From Celoporthe dispersa (Eukaryota; Ascomycota; Sordariomycetes; Diaporthales; Cryphonectriaceae), in NCBI GenBank assembly GCA_016584495.1, contig WAID01000005.1, forward strand, positions 2,637,436-2,701,435: a stretch of DNA of 64,000 nucleotides, given 5' to 3'. Below are positions 20,400 to 31,271 of this stretch, one piece after another. The position numbers and the translations under genes were made by a program. Every line of letters begins with the position of its first letter. The stretch's first letter is position 1. The notes under the pieces are model-generated. The model was not told the DNA's origin. It saw only the letters and a list, made by a program, of their open reading frames with translations, and searched no databases.

Positions 20400-23034
20400 C
20401 TAGTCTTGCAAAATGTGATTCGTTAGAAACCAGTCCAGCTCACCATCCATATCGTACTGCGAAGCTTCGATCGAGTAATCTGGACCAAGGTTGAGCAGGG
20501 AGTAGGTGACAGGCATTGCGCGAGGCTCCTCCCACCCACTCTCATGAAGGCTGCTAAGGTTCATATGACGGCTGAGTGCGGTGGTATCTGGGTTATGCTG
20601 ATTCTCTTCATGTCGTTGATCAGGGAACACAGGGTCACCTGCGAGCGAGGAGATACAGTGCCCCACTCGAACCCCCTGTGGCAGAGCTGTCAACGACTTG
20701 CACTGCTGGCCCGACCTCAAGGACTCGACTCGGGGGTTCTTGATGACACTGGCTCCCAGGAATGTCTCTCAAGGACGGGAGATGGGAACATGGTGGTTGA
20801 CCATCCGAAGCCTCTATCTCGTTACTAGCGTTGATGCCCATTGACAAGACGTGGTATCGGCTCAGGATGTTCTCCCTCTGGATCTCACTCGTTATAGGTG
20901 CTTCTTCTCTCAGCATGGGGCGAGATGCGGTGCCCCGGCCGTTCGCCTCAATCATGTTCTTGGTGTCCCGCTGGACGACGGCGGCGATGGGAGCGACCAG
21001 TGCAAGATCAGAGAGGACCAAAACGTTGCTCTCACACAGCCTATCCACCATCGCGTCGTCCAGAGAGACAGGAGTTTGGCACACAGGGTCTACCAGGCCG
21101 GAATAGAGCATATATCCTTTTGCGATTAGCAGGGTCTTTGTGCTCTGGTAGATGCTGACACAGCCTGCCGGACTCAGCGGCAGAAAATCGCCTGGGAACC
21201 TCAAAGAACCCGTGCGCTTCATGTCTAAGAGGCGCTGCCACGTGGACGCTATCTTCCAGGCAAATGATACGGCCAGCCGCTGCCACTGAGCCACGAATTC
21301 GGCTGGTGCGCTCGCAAGGAAGTGATCCGATGCGCTCTCCCTCAGCCTGCCGGGAAGGCATATCCTGAAGAGGTTGCAGAAACTCTGGAAGAACTCGGTA
21401 TGCAGTGAAATGTAAGCGGTAAACTCTGAAGTCTGTGAGTGGGAGAAGATATTGCGGTCCGACAGGACGAGGTGCGCTGGGAGGCTGGCAAAGCATGCTT
21501 GTAACTTTTCTTTCAGCACAAGCAGCGGGGCGATGATCTTCTGTACGTCCGCCGAGGAAGCAGATGTCTTTATAGGTATGATGGCTTTTGTCTCTCTTTT
21601 TGTCGTGACTATGTTAGCCAAGCCGCTTCCTTGGCCTCTGGAGTAGATGATAGGCACGAAGGGAAAGGGCTCACTGAAGTATCTGGTACCGTAGATTCTG
21701 TAAGACCACCATATAGCCATTAAGACCCAAACCATTACGGGATAACTTATCAATATCATCCTGCAGGGCGCCAATACAGTGGTCATGCCCGTGTGCAAAA
21801 TGGTATTCGCTGAGAGGTAGGGGGATATGGATCCACGACCCAGGCATAGCCGCAAACTCCTCCACGCCGCCAGAGTGAATCTTATCTTGGATGAAGAGAC
21901 TCCACACAAGCCTCCGGGCACACTCACGTGATATAGAGTCGGATCCCTGGGCTCTGAGGCAATTCTCTTTGTTCAGCTGGATGCCGAGCGCCAGCCTCGT
22001 GGCCATGCCCAGCATGATCCATACCCGTCCGAACTGTCTGTAGGCAAAGTGCTGAAACACAGACAGGATCATGATCTGGAGGTTGCGCAAGTCCAAGCTG
22101 TTCAGGTTCGAGAACAAGTAGGCGTCAACCTCCTGCGCCCACTGGACAGAAAGCTGTCTGCTCTCCCTGGCGTGCGAGATATACATGGAGACTGTGGCAC
22201 ACAGGGCCACGCACAGGATTCGAGGGATCTTGTCGTTGTGCAGGTCTTCCAGCAGAGATGGTCTGTGGAAGATGTCATAGCCAGGAATATGGTAGACGTA
22301 GACAAAGTACGCATCTATGTGTCGAGCCAACACATCTCTGCCCAGGAAACGCTGCTGCACGGCGATCTCGACCGCGAGTGCTGCGCTTGATCCCGTGGCA
22401 GGTGACACGGACGAGAGGGACGAATGGTGGTCGTCCGCTCTGGCCGCCGCCGAGGGCTGCGCTCTGAGCATGGTGTTATGGCGGTAGACACAGCGCAACC
22501 CGCGCTGGCTGCAGCGATGGCACTGTGGGCGCCTCCCAGAGCACTTGGCCTTGCGAGCTTTACACTCGTGACAAGCCATCACCGTACGACGCCTGATAAT
22601 ACCAGCCTCGGTCCGGCATTCTGTGGGGCTGACGAGCTGGAGACCGTTGTCTGAGAGGCCCGTCTTCTCTGTGGCTACGTGTAAGTAAGGATGGATGCCG
22701 TCTTCTTCCCGGGCCACCTCCGGGCGATGTGATGCTGAAAAGGGCCGGTGTGACTTGCCTGTATTTCCGCCCGACAGCCTCTGAAACGAGCAGTCCAACC
22801 CCAGTCGTCGACAGTTGTGGCAAGGCGCAGGTTCGCCACTGCATTTCACCTATCAACTCGAGATAAGCGGACTGACGGTAGATACGACGATGACTGCATC
22901 GCTGTGCTCTTGCGTACCTTGCGTAACCTGCAGGTCGAGCAGCGGGTCCCGGACGGGGTAGTAGCGCCTAGCAAGGTGGCGGCGGCATCCGCGAGGCCTC
23001 TCAGAGGCCCATCCGAAGGGGTACTCGACATCAT
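20400..23034 (-). CDS. Transcription factor with two tandem Zn2Cys6 clusters
   Basis: Exon 1 (23034-22918) ends in CSTCRLRK. A 68-base intron (22917-22850) separates it from VKCSGEPAPCHNCRRLGLDC, which completes a full first Zn2Cys6 cluster. About 70 residues later comes a second complete cluster, CHECKARKAKCSGRRPQC then HRCSQRGLRC. Most family members have a single cluster. A fungal-type regulatory region follows (AYFVYVYHIPGYDIFHRP, QHFAYRQFGRVWIMLGMATR, CARRLVWSLFIQDK). A short intron near 21685-21740 joins DDIDK to IYGTRYFSEPF. A last splice near 20660-20700 leads to the C terminus DMDGELDWFLTNHILQD. Exact 3' junctions are approximate. It is transcribed divergently from the sulfatase, so local control of the sulfatase, transporter and oxidoreductase is likely. 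Confidence 0.83.
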
Positions 23035-23633
23035 CTCGGCTCCTGCTTTCGGACCCTGCAGACTTCTTCTCGGCGGGCGTCTAGCCTCTGTTCCCCCAAA
23101 TGGAACGCGTCTGTGGAGATGAGAAGCGAGATCCGCTGGAGGAGCCGGGAACGCAACCCAAATAACCAAAACTCAGGGGCGGCAACCAGGGCGGGGGAAC
23201 GGGTTGCGAGCTGTGGGGACAGCGGTCTGGGGGCCAGTCCGGGGAAGAGGAGCTTCTGGGTGTTAAGGTCTACTCCGTCCTCTGTTTACCCCATATCACG
23301 TGCCCCATAGTCTCGGTGGGTATGGTGGGTCCCGGATGCTGCTCCGGATCTCGTCGGCGGTCTGCCGAGTCTTGGTAAAGTCATCCAGATAGAGGCGGGA
23401 AGGAGCCTTTTTCACCCTCTCTTCCTTCTTTTGTTGGAATTGTAATTATTTCTTCACCATCGACCTTGATCCTATTGCTCCAAGCTCTTATTACTTCAAC
23501 CCGAGGGATATTCGTACCTCAGCCGACTCCCCCGTATTTGTTTTTCGCTCGCCACAGCCTCACACAGAAGACGAATTGTCTTCCTCTTCAACCCAACCCC
23601 TCATTGTCTTTGGTTTAAAAAAGGTAACAGAGT
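23035..23633. promoter_or_regulatory. Divergent promoter between the double-zinc regulator and the sulfatase
   Basis: A 600-base region separates two divergent start codons. Its right half (23400-23610) is pyrimidine-rich on the plus strand, typical of a strong fungal promoter and 5' UTR feeding the sulfatase. GC-rich CGG-containing stretches near 23040-23240 could hold zinc-cluster binding sites, but no defined site is assigned. Confidence 0.5.
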
Positions 23634-25164
23634 ATGGCTAGCCATAAGAACATTCTTCTTATGGTCGCGGATGACCTCGGCCGTGAGATGCTGAGCTGCT
23701 ACGGCTTCCCGGGCATGGAGACGCCGAAGCTCGATGCCCTCGCTGCGACGGGCACCCGGTTTGACCTTGCTTTCGCCTCCACCGCCTCCTGTAGCGGCAG
23801 TCGGACCACCCTCTACACAGGTCTGCATACTCACAACAATGGCAGCTACGGCTTGACGCATGATAGAAACGGCTTCCAGACCCACGCGGATATCGAGACC
23901 GCCCCGCATATTTTCAACGAGATAGGCTACAAGACCGGCATCCTGGGCAAGGTGCACGTCGGGCCGGCTAGCCAGTATCCTTGGCAGATCCGCGAGGAGA
24001 GTGGCACGCGCAATGTGGCCTATATTGCCGACAGGGCGAGAGCCTTCATGCGGACGGCGTGTGAGGAGGACAAGGCCTTCTTCCTGACCATCGGCTTTGT
24101 GGATCCCCACCGCGATATTGGGCACCGCGGCGGCTTCGGAAATGTGGACGGCAACTACGATCCCCGCCTAAAAGACCGTACTTATTCGCCAGAGGACGTT
24201 GTCATCCCGAGCTGGGCCAACGATCTGCCCGAGGTGCGACAGGAACTGTCAGAATACTATCGCTCCATCCACCGTATGGACCAGGGCATTGGGCTCATCC
24301 TCGAGTCCCTCGACGAGCTCCACCTCCGAGACAACACACTGGTAGTCTTCTTGAGCGATAACGGTCCCCCCTTTATCAACTCTAAGACGACCTTGTACGA
24401 TGCCGGCGTTCGCCTGCCTCTCCTCGTCCGCATGCCGGGTCAGATTGCCGGCGTGGTCAACTCGCACATGGTCAGCTGGCTGGATCTGCTCCCGTCCCTG
24501 CTCGACTGGGCAGGCCACGCCGGCAGGCAGCCCGGTGAAGGCTTCTGGGCCCCCGCGGCGCGGTCGATCGTTTCTCCCCATCATCGACAATAGCACCACA
24601 GAAGTCGATGCCGCCTGGTCCTGCGTCTTTGGCTCTCACACCTTTCATGAGGTCACAAACTACTGGCCAACACGTTATATGCGCGACTGTCGCTACAAGT
24701 ACCACCGAAATGTGTGCTGGCGCCTCGAGTTTCCTTTTGCCATGGACCTGTACGCCTCCCTCTCTTTCGAAGGTATGCGCAACAGCGGTGATCCGGCTAC
24801 AGGAAAGCCAGCCATGGTGGGCCAGCGTACCCTCAGGGACTATATATTTAGGCCCCCTGAGGAGCTTTACGACCTGCAGATGGACCCGGCCGAGGCGCAC
24901 AACCTTGCCGGCGAGCCCTCGCACCAGCAAAAGCTGCAGGAGATGCGCGCGGCGCTCGAGAAATGGCAGAATGACACACAAGACTTGTGGCTGTGGAGGG
25001 ACGGAACAAGCATCTGGCGGTATCGGTCCTTCGGCTATGTGCGTGAGGGGCTCAGAATACCCGACCGTTTCGACTTCGACGTGGACAATCCAGGCAACCG
25101 GGATCCCGCAATTCAGGTCGTCGAGCTCGACGCAAAAAAGGTCTCGACCACGCCTGTTGAGTAG
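23634..25164 (+). pseudogene. Sulfatase of the N-sulfoglucosamine sulfohydrolase (SGSH) branch, one frame change
   Basis: A cytosolic-looking sulfatase (no signal peptide) starting MASHKNILLMVADDLG, with the two metal-binding Asp in VADD. The formylglycine site is CSGSRTTLYTG: Cys with the conserved Ser-Arg at +3/+4. Then come GYKTGILGKVHVGP, VDPHRD, RMDQGIGLILE and the second metal motif FLSDNG. The order and the C-terminal blocks FGSHTFHEVTNYWP...R, ELYDLQMDPAEAHNLA and ALEKWQNDTQDLW fit the SGSH branch, which removes N- or O-sulfate from sugars. The frame changes by one base between about 24540 and 24570 (after GRQPGE, before GRSFLPIID); the rest is clean. This may be a recent mutation or an assembly indel. 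About 500 residues if repaired. Confidence 0.83.
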
Positions 25165-25552
25165 GATAGGAGCTCAAGTTTCACAAAGGCGAGCCAGTAC
25201 CGAAGTTAATAGATCATAAATTATGTCAGACCTATCATGGTTACAAATCAGGTGAGAGGGTAGATCCTGCTTTCAAGTATCATATACTCAAGCGAAAGAG
25301 GTCCTCTTAGTCACCAATGACATGTCATATAGATTTCTGAAGGACTTCCGAGTAGAGTGTAGCCTGAAGATCAAAGTAGCCATTTTCAAAAAATTGTAAG
25401 TCGTTGACTACGCGAGCCTGTTTGCTAGCGAGATGTCTGCACGGTGGATCACCCGACCTCTTAGCTTACATATGGACGTGAGGCTGGAGTTGAATAGTCG
25501 TGTTTGGGCGTGGCTGATCCCGCTTTTGAGCCAACAGCCCTCTCCCCTGTCT
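25165..25552. other. Shared 3' region of sulfatase and GMC oxidoreductase
   Basis: Two convergent genes end here. No coding frame or repeat supported. Confidence 0.4.
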
Positions 25553-27415
25553 TTACAAACTTTTTCTGATGATCTCGGATGCCATCTCAGCCACGGCATA
25601 CACAACCGCCTGCGTATTGCCTCTGGGCACAAGGGGAACGACGCTCGCATCACACACACGCAGGTTACGGCAGCCGTACACACGGAGCTGCGGGTCCACC
25701 ACGCCGCCTAGATCGCGCCGCATCATGGCACATGAGCCCACGGCATGGTTGGTCGGGATAGTGGTGCGCCGTGCGTACTCGATGTTGCGTTCTAGGTCGG
25801 CGAACCTCCCCGGCGCTCGACCTGTTTCTCCTTCCTTCAGGTGACCTGCCAATGGCTCGGCCCTGGCCAGCGTCTGGGCAACGAAACGCAGCCCACGTGC
25901 CAGCACCTCTGCGTCAAGAGGGTGCGCCAGGCAGCGCGGGTCGATGGCGGCGCCGCTTTCGCGCGACGTGATGTGGACTGAACCCCGGGATAGCGGGTGC
26001 GTAAGCATGACGGCGACGGCGTACCAGCGCCCTGGGGGACGGAACGCGGGGTCCTCTGAGTCCCAGGGGGCGTACGTATTGGTCGACAAGTACATGAGGG
26101 GTATTTCGGTTGGGGACGAGAGGACAGAGCGGACCCAAGCTTCATGGGCTCTCGCGAATGACGGCTGGGTGATGGCGTCGTTATCGTCGCCCGGAATGGG
26201 ACCGATTCGGGCCAGCAGCACCTCGAGGTTCTTTTCCTCCTGTGGGAGGGGAATCTGTGCGTAGGCCGTGTTACCGCTGGTGGTGAGCGGGCCCCTGCCC
26301 TCGGCGGCCATAGCCGTGGCCCTTTGCACAGCCTCGGGTTCGCGACGGTTTAGTGGGTCGCGGGAGGGCATGTCCGAGTCCTCACGTATCTCAAAGTTGA
26401 TGCCGGTGATGGCGTGGTTCTGCAGGTTCTCCCCGACGTGGGGGTTGTCCACGAAGACGTCGATCCCGAGGCTCTTCAAGAGTTCCGCGCTGCCGATGCC
26501 CGAGAGCTCGAGGATCTGAGGCGAACTCATGGCCCCGGCAGCCACGACCACCTCCTTGCGCGCCCTGATGAGGACGGGCAGGCCTGCGGCGTCAGTGTAC
26601 TCAACGCCCTCAGCCACGGCAGTGCCCGTCTCTTCCCTTGCCAGCAGCACCCTCGACACGGTGGCGCCCGTGATGACGGTGAGGTTGGCTCTTTGGCCTC
26701 GCGGGCCCGAGGTAGGCGTCGGCAGACGAGACGCGCTGGCCCGTCGATGGGCTGATGGTCTGGGGGGTGAGCGTGGCGCCGCAGACCTCGCCCGAGAAGA
26801 TGTCGCAGGTCGGATAGCCCAGGGTGCTGATGGTGTCGGTCCAGGTCCGAAGCCAGGTGTTGTCAGGCTCTCCAGGGTCGCACACCTTGAGCTGGAGTGT
26901 TGCGGACGCCCGGCTAGTAGCGCCGCTGAGTGCCGGCCAATCCCAGCCGTCGTTGCCGAGAGCCATCCAGGCCTCGACGTGCGACTTGGACGTCGGGCAG
27001 AAGAGGAAGCTGTTCATGCTGCTCGTCCCGCCGAGCACCTTGCCGGCGGGACAGGGAGACGGCGCGGCCGTCGAGGCCCGGCTGAGCGATTAAAATTGAT
27101 AAAAAGCAGGTTAGTAGACATCAGGGCCGTAAGCCCTCGAGGGGCAGAGCGTCGTGACTGGTCATTATGGATTCTCTGGGATTCGAATAATTTGCTACCT
27201 ACTTGGGGCGTGCTCAAAAAGTCCCAGTCCAACTCCGATTTGAGCGTCAGCGGCCACATAGCCGGCGTGGACACGCGCGGGTCCGCTCGCCTGTCCTCAC
27301 CCGCTTCGAGCACCACGATGCTCACGCCGCCGTGCTCAGACAGGCGCCCGGCCAGGGCTAGACCAGCCGTGCCGCCGCCGATGATAATGATGTCGTAGCT
27401 CTCGGCGAAAGACAT
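25553..27415 (-). pseudogene. GMC-family FAD oxidoreductase with two frame changes
   Basis: Glucose-methanol-choline oxidoreductase family; oxidises an alcohol with FAD. Exon 1 (27415-27203) starts MSFAESYDIIIIGGGTAGLA, with the FAD dinucleotide-binding GGGTAG and the acidic end of beta-2 (VVLEAGED). A 121-base intron (27202-27082) follows. Exon 2 has the GMC signature KVLGGTSSMNSF, ARKEVVVAAGAMSSPQILEL and SGIGSAELLKSLGI. The C-terminal block has the catalytic His in NHAVGSCAM and Asn in RGNTQAVVYAVAEMA. Frame changes: near 27045 (SLSR / GKVLGG) and near 26685 (GPARPK / ANLTV). No signal peptide, so probably intracellular. It sits convergent to the sulfatase and may have worked on the same substrate. 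Confidence 0.82.
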
Positions 27416-28649
27416 TGAGTAATTATATCTCAATTGAATGTTTGCACCCGGGCTGCTGGCGCGTCTTGGTGTAGAGTTCTTGTGCGGGGTTTTCGCGTGA
27501 GAAGGGGAGGTAGTAATTAAAAAAAGTAAGTAGTGTAGAAGGATTGTAGGAATGTTTTGGGGGTATGTGTGAGTTAATATGGGAAATGTGATGGCTTGGG
27601 TGTGTTGATGGGTGGGTGGAACTGTGGGGCTACTGAGCTGTCAGACTGCGGGCCGGGGTCTCGTCCTTCACCAGGAAATCCTTCTCAAACATGCCGTGTA
27701 CTATATTATTACACTAACTCTTCAATTCAACGTCCTCCGGTCCCGTTTCTCAAGAGAGGAGATACGAGGACTACACGCCCTCAAAATGGCAATCAATCAC
27801 CTCAGAGTGTTTCATTATCCAGTGTAGTCAGCATCGCGTTCTATGCCTATTCAGCAATGAATTCAGCCACCAAACCCGATCCCTCTCACCGCTCCGATGT
27901 AGTGTATAATGAACACTGCTGTTGCCTGAGAGTTCAACAAGTAAACAAAGGGTTTATGCTAGCAAGAGCGATATCAAAGTATAATTTCAACAATATCGGA
28001 AACGTCTGAATATATTTGCAATGTATCATTAGTAATAAAGCTAATACTTATATCAGAAGTAATAATTAGATTGACAATTGAAAAGCTATATATTATGACT
28101 TATTCAATATGTAAGTCACACGGAAGGCTACGCCAACAGCGAGGTCAGAAGAAAACATATCGCTTACTCAACTAAGCACACCGCCTACCCAAAGAAGAGA
28201 CAGATAGAAATAAATTACATAACCAAGGATTAGAATAACAGAGATAGATCACTTGGATTATCAGTAAGCTAAGTAAGCTGGATTATTGAAGGGGAGCCAT
28301 AGCAGCACCCCAAAATGGCATGAGAACGCGCGAAGCCAGCCGCCGTTTTGGCGTACCAGGGTCGACTATACGATACACGACGAATGCAGCAAATCTGCAC
28401 GAGACTATAGTCCTATCACAGCGCCTCCTATCAAAATAGGAAGAATAGGAGTTGGTTGAATGTATATTACGCCAAGAAAAGACTGGACACGCCCCTAGCT
28501 ACCGAAACATGAAGTTACTGGAGTTAATTAGGTAAGAAACCGGCTGGTAGTTTGGTAGTCAAGTCCCAGTCGACTATTGGATATACCAAGGAGCCCGGAT
28601 AAGTGTGCTGAAAGGCAGAAGCATACAATGGCACTTGGCTGAAATTGCT
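27416..28649. other. Gene-free region with an LTR-derived fragment
   Basis: From 27895 to 28110 it carries a repeat fragment listed separately. Bases 28110-28150 contain an AAGGCTACGCCAACAGCG motif that recurs at 37835-37870. No credible coding frame. Confidence 0.4.
27895..28110 (+). repeat. Diverged fragment of an LTR family
   Basis: The order of motifs (AATGAACACTGCTGTTGCC, GGGTTTATGCTAGCAAGA, GGAAACGTCTGAATAT, TTAGATTGACAATTGAAAAGC) matches the copy at 38629-38990 and, more distantly, the 444-bp LTRs at 42792-43235 and 45027-45470. C-to-T type differences dominate. Probably a RIP-damaged solo LTR. Confidence 0.65.
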
Positions 28650-28898
28650 ATTTCCCAGGTGGTGAAGAGAGGTCGGCTTCTATCAAAGCGACGGTACCGC
28701 CTGCCTCAACAAGGCGAACTGCCACTGGCATACCGGCCGTGGACGCCCCCAACAACGATGTAATCAAAAGTGACCGGTGCGGTAGTATTGAACATGTCAT
28801 AAATTGGCAGTCCAAAGGACGAGCCAAGAAAGTATTCTTGACGAGGCATGAGGCACGCATCCAAGTAGAACGAGGAGCTGCGCCACCGCTGCCGCCAT
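28650..28898 (-). pseudogene. N-terminal relic of a secreted GMC oxidoreductase
   Basis: Starts at ATG 28898 with a signal-like MAAAVAQLLVLLGCVPHASS. It shifts frame near 28840 to EYFLGSSFGLPIYDMFNTT and TFDYIVVGG, then shifts again near 28745 to AGMPVAVRLVEAGGTVALIE. This is the FAD-binding start of a secreted GMC enzyme (aryl-alcohol-oxidase type layout). It ends at about 28650 with nothing further. It is not a piece of the gene at 25553-27415, which has no signal peptide. Confidence 0.65.
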
Positions 28899-29231
28899 GA
28901 CAAAGATGCTCATATTTTTTTTTTCTTTTCGCATGCCAATACAGCACCCCGACGACTGAATCTCGGACACCCCATGATGGAAGCATCAAAGACCGCGGAC
29001 ACCACCAAAGTTTAAGGGAAAGGCTTACGCTGCTAGTTTTCTTCTCCAGTGCAGCAACAAGTTATTATTGGGCAACGCAGTAGGTAGAATTGCCACACTG
29101 GCACCGCAGCCTAAGATATTATGCCTTCATATATTATGCCTTCAGGCCGCCAGGACACACGATGCAGCATCTGAACATTTCTTTTTCATATATATTTCCA
29201 TGACTAAATCATGGCGTAGTGCACCGAGTTA
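28899..29231. other. Intergenic region beside a transposon
   Basis: No coding frame. A TA dinucleotide at 29230-29231 is the left target-site copy of the adjoining DNA transposon. Confidence 0.4.
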
Positions 29232-29280
29232 AGTCGCAGGGGGTAGTTCTTGGCCACCCCCCCTTCTTGGCCACCCCCGC
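29232..29280 (+). repeat. Left 49-bp terminal inverted repeat
   Basis: Identical over 49 bases to the reverse complement of 31044-31092. It contains a doubled TTCTTGGCCACCCCC motif, a possible transposase site. Homology stops at base 50 (CAGCC versus TCGGC). Confidence 0.95.
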
Positions 29281-29475
29281 CAGCCATATTTAAAATAGAT
29301 ATATATATTCAATTCAATTACTTTTCAGCCCTATTCACCCACCACAATGCAATCCTCTTCATCAGTAACTAATTCGACATCGCTCTCTTCATTCTCGCTT
29401 TCCTTTTCTGGCCTAGCTGCTTTTTGAGCTTGCTATACAGCTCTAATACCAACAAACTTCGAATTCGGGCTTGGT

Positions 29476-30939
29476 TCAATCTTTTCTTCTTTTGCTAGGC
29501 CTAGAAGACTCAATTTGTGCTTTTAAAGCCTTGTTTTCCTCCAGAGCCTTAGCTAAGGCTAAATCTCTCTCATTCCAAGCTTTCTGTATCTTTCTGAAGA
29601 AAATGCATTTTTTAGAAGAGGTAGGAAGCCAGCCTCGATTCCGTTGCAATTGATAGTAAAGATCTTTAGCCACTCTGGGAGTCGAATATATATCCAATAG
29701 CTGTAAAAGTATTCTTGAGGCTGAATTAGATCCAGCTAATGCTTTTAAGCCTGAATTTGATAAAATCTGAAGATATTATTGATTGCTCTCGAGAAGAAGA
29801 GGGCTTAGAAGAGGCTTAGCTAAGGAGAGAGGCCAAAGACTAGAAGCTTTCTACCCAAATTTAACATTCTGAATAGAAAGGCTTTCCAGACGAGCCTAAC
29901 GATAATTCTCAAGAAATAAACGCTTTCCTAGAATAGAACTATCTTCCCATTAGCTCAGAGCATTAAGCTTCTTTCTATAAGCTTTCTTGAGGAAGGAAAA
30001 GATTTCTAAATCGAGAGATTGAAGAATATGAGAAGTATGAGAAGGCAAATAAAGCAATAGAATATTGTTTTGAAAGCACTCCTATATAAATTCGTCAATT
30101 GTATAGCTGCTATAGCTATCCAGGATCAATAATCTGGCTTCTAAGAGGTTTGCTAGCTAGTTAAAAGAAATAAATATTTTTTTTAGCTATTAGAATACTA
30201 TTTCATTAGTAATCTATCCATTATCTATAGCAATGAATTGCTAGCTATCAAAAGAAGCTATATTTATAAGAAATCATTATTATTGTACAGTTTTCTTTTT
30301 GAAAGTGACTAAGGGAAGGAAATAGGTGCTAATAGCTGATATATATTCGAGGAAAGAAGTCCAAGCTCGCGATCTAGGGTCTTTTTTCTGTATTGAATGT
30401 GAAGAAGAGCTCCCAAGAACTAATCCGTTCTCGTTTTAGCCCTCTATTATCCCAGCTTCATCTATATTCTATCTATTGGCTAGCTTGATAGCTTGGATAT
30501 AAGGAAGGTTGAATAAACGGAATTAAAGCTTTATTATTTCTATTATTGCTCTATTGATTCGAGCAGAAGCTATACGCTGAATTCTCCGGACCTGAATATC
30601 TGGATTTCTCTTTAGAAAAGAGATAATCCATTTCTTTCCGAGAGATTGAGAGTCTTCTTTGATATGGAGGATTTTCTGAGCAAAGAATCTCAGTGCTGAA
30701 TAGCTAAGTGGAAGCCTTAGGCTTTCTTGATTACGGATCCACTCGACGAGCTGCATTTCCTGGCTAAAGGAGAGCCTTTGGCTAGATTCGTGGGCTATTT
30801 TATACGAAGATTTTCCTTGAAGGCGTTATTGAAGAGTAGCTCTTGGAATGCCCCATTCTTTCGAGGCTGTTCGTTGTAATAAGCTATTTCTGACAGCCTC
30901 AAGGGCTTGGGCTAGCTCAGATTCAGTATATGGCTTCAT
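29476..30939 (-). pseudogene. pogo/Fot1 transposase, degenerate
   Basis: Starts MKPYTESELAQALEAVRNSL, LLQRTASKEWGIPRATLQ, a psq-type helix-turn-helix. Next is a CENP-B/Tc5-type segment (QLVEWIRNQESLRLPLSYSA, LGKKWIISFLKRNPDIQVRR). The central DDE catalytic part (about 29750-30500) is so full of stops that the catalytic acids cannot be followed. The C terminus survives: TPRVAKDLYYQLQRN, IQKAWNERDLALAKALEENK and RPSKRRK. Stops at many C-to-T positions fit RIP. Confidence 0.85.
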
Positions 30940-31043
30940 TGGGGTTAAATCAAACGTCAGTAGAAATATAAGGCTATTCGGATATAAATTGGTTGAGAAA
31001 AAGGAAAAGAAAAGACGGGTGGTTGATGTGGCAGAAGTGCCGA

Positions 31044-31092
31044 GCGGGGGTGGCCAAGAAGGGGGGGTGGCCAAGAACTACCCCCTGCGACT
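31044..31092 (-). repeat. Right 49-bp terminal inverted repeat
   Basis: Perfect inverted copy of 29232-29280, followed by the TA target duplication. Confidence 0.95.
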
Positions 31093-31271
31093 TACTTCGT
31101 GCCCACCACTTGAAACCATGGATTATGTCATCATGTCACATCCCCGCGCTATTTTGTAGTAGCCACTTCAGCTAGCTTCGGCCCGCTGCCTTCTACAGTT
31201 GGCACTGTTCAACTAACGTCACCTTCGACACCTCTGATCCACGTTTTCCACATGCTGTGATCCGCCCCGAC

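Larger units (their letters stand above)
29232..31092 (-). mobile_element. pogo/Fot1-type Tc1-mariner DNA transposon, RIP-damaged
   Basis: 1,861 bases bounded by perfect 49-bp terminal inverted repeats starting AGTCGCAGGGGGTAGTTCTT, and flanked on both sides by the target dinucleotide TA (29230-29231, 31093-31094). The interior is AT-rich and holds a single broken transposase on the minus strand. These features, together with the psq/CENP-B type DNA-binding segments, place it in the pogo/Fot1 group. It cannot move on its own. Confidence 0.92.
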
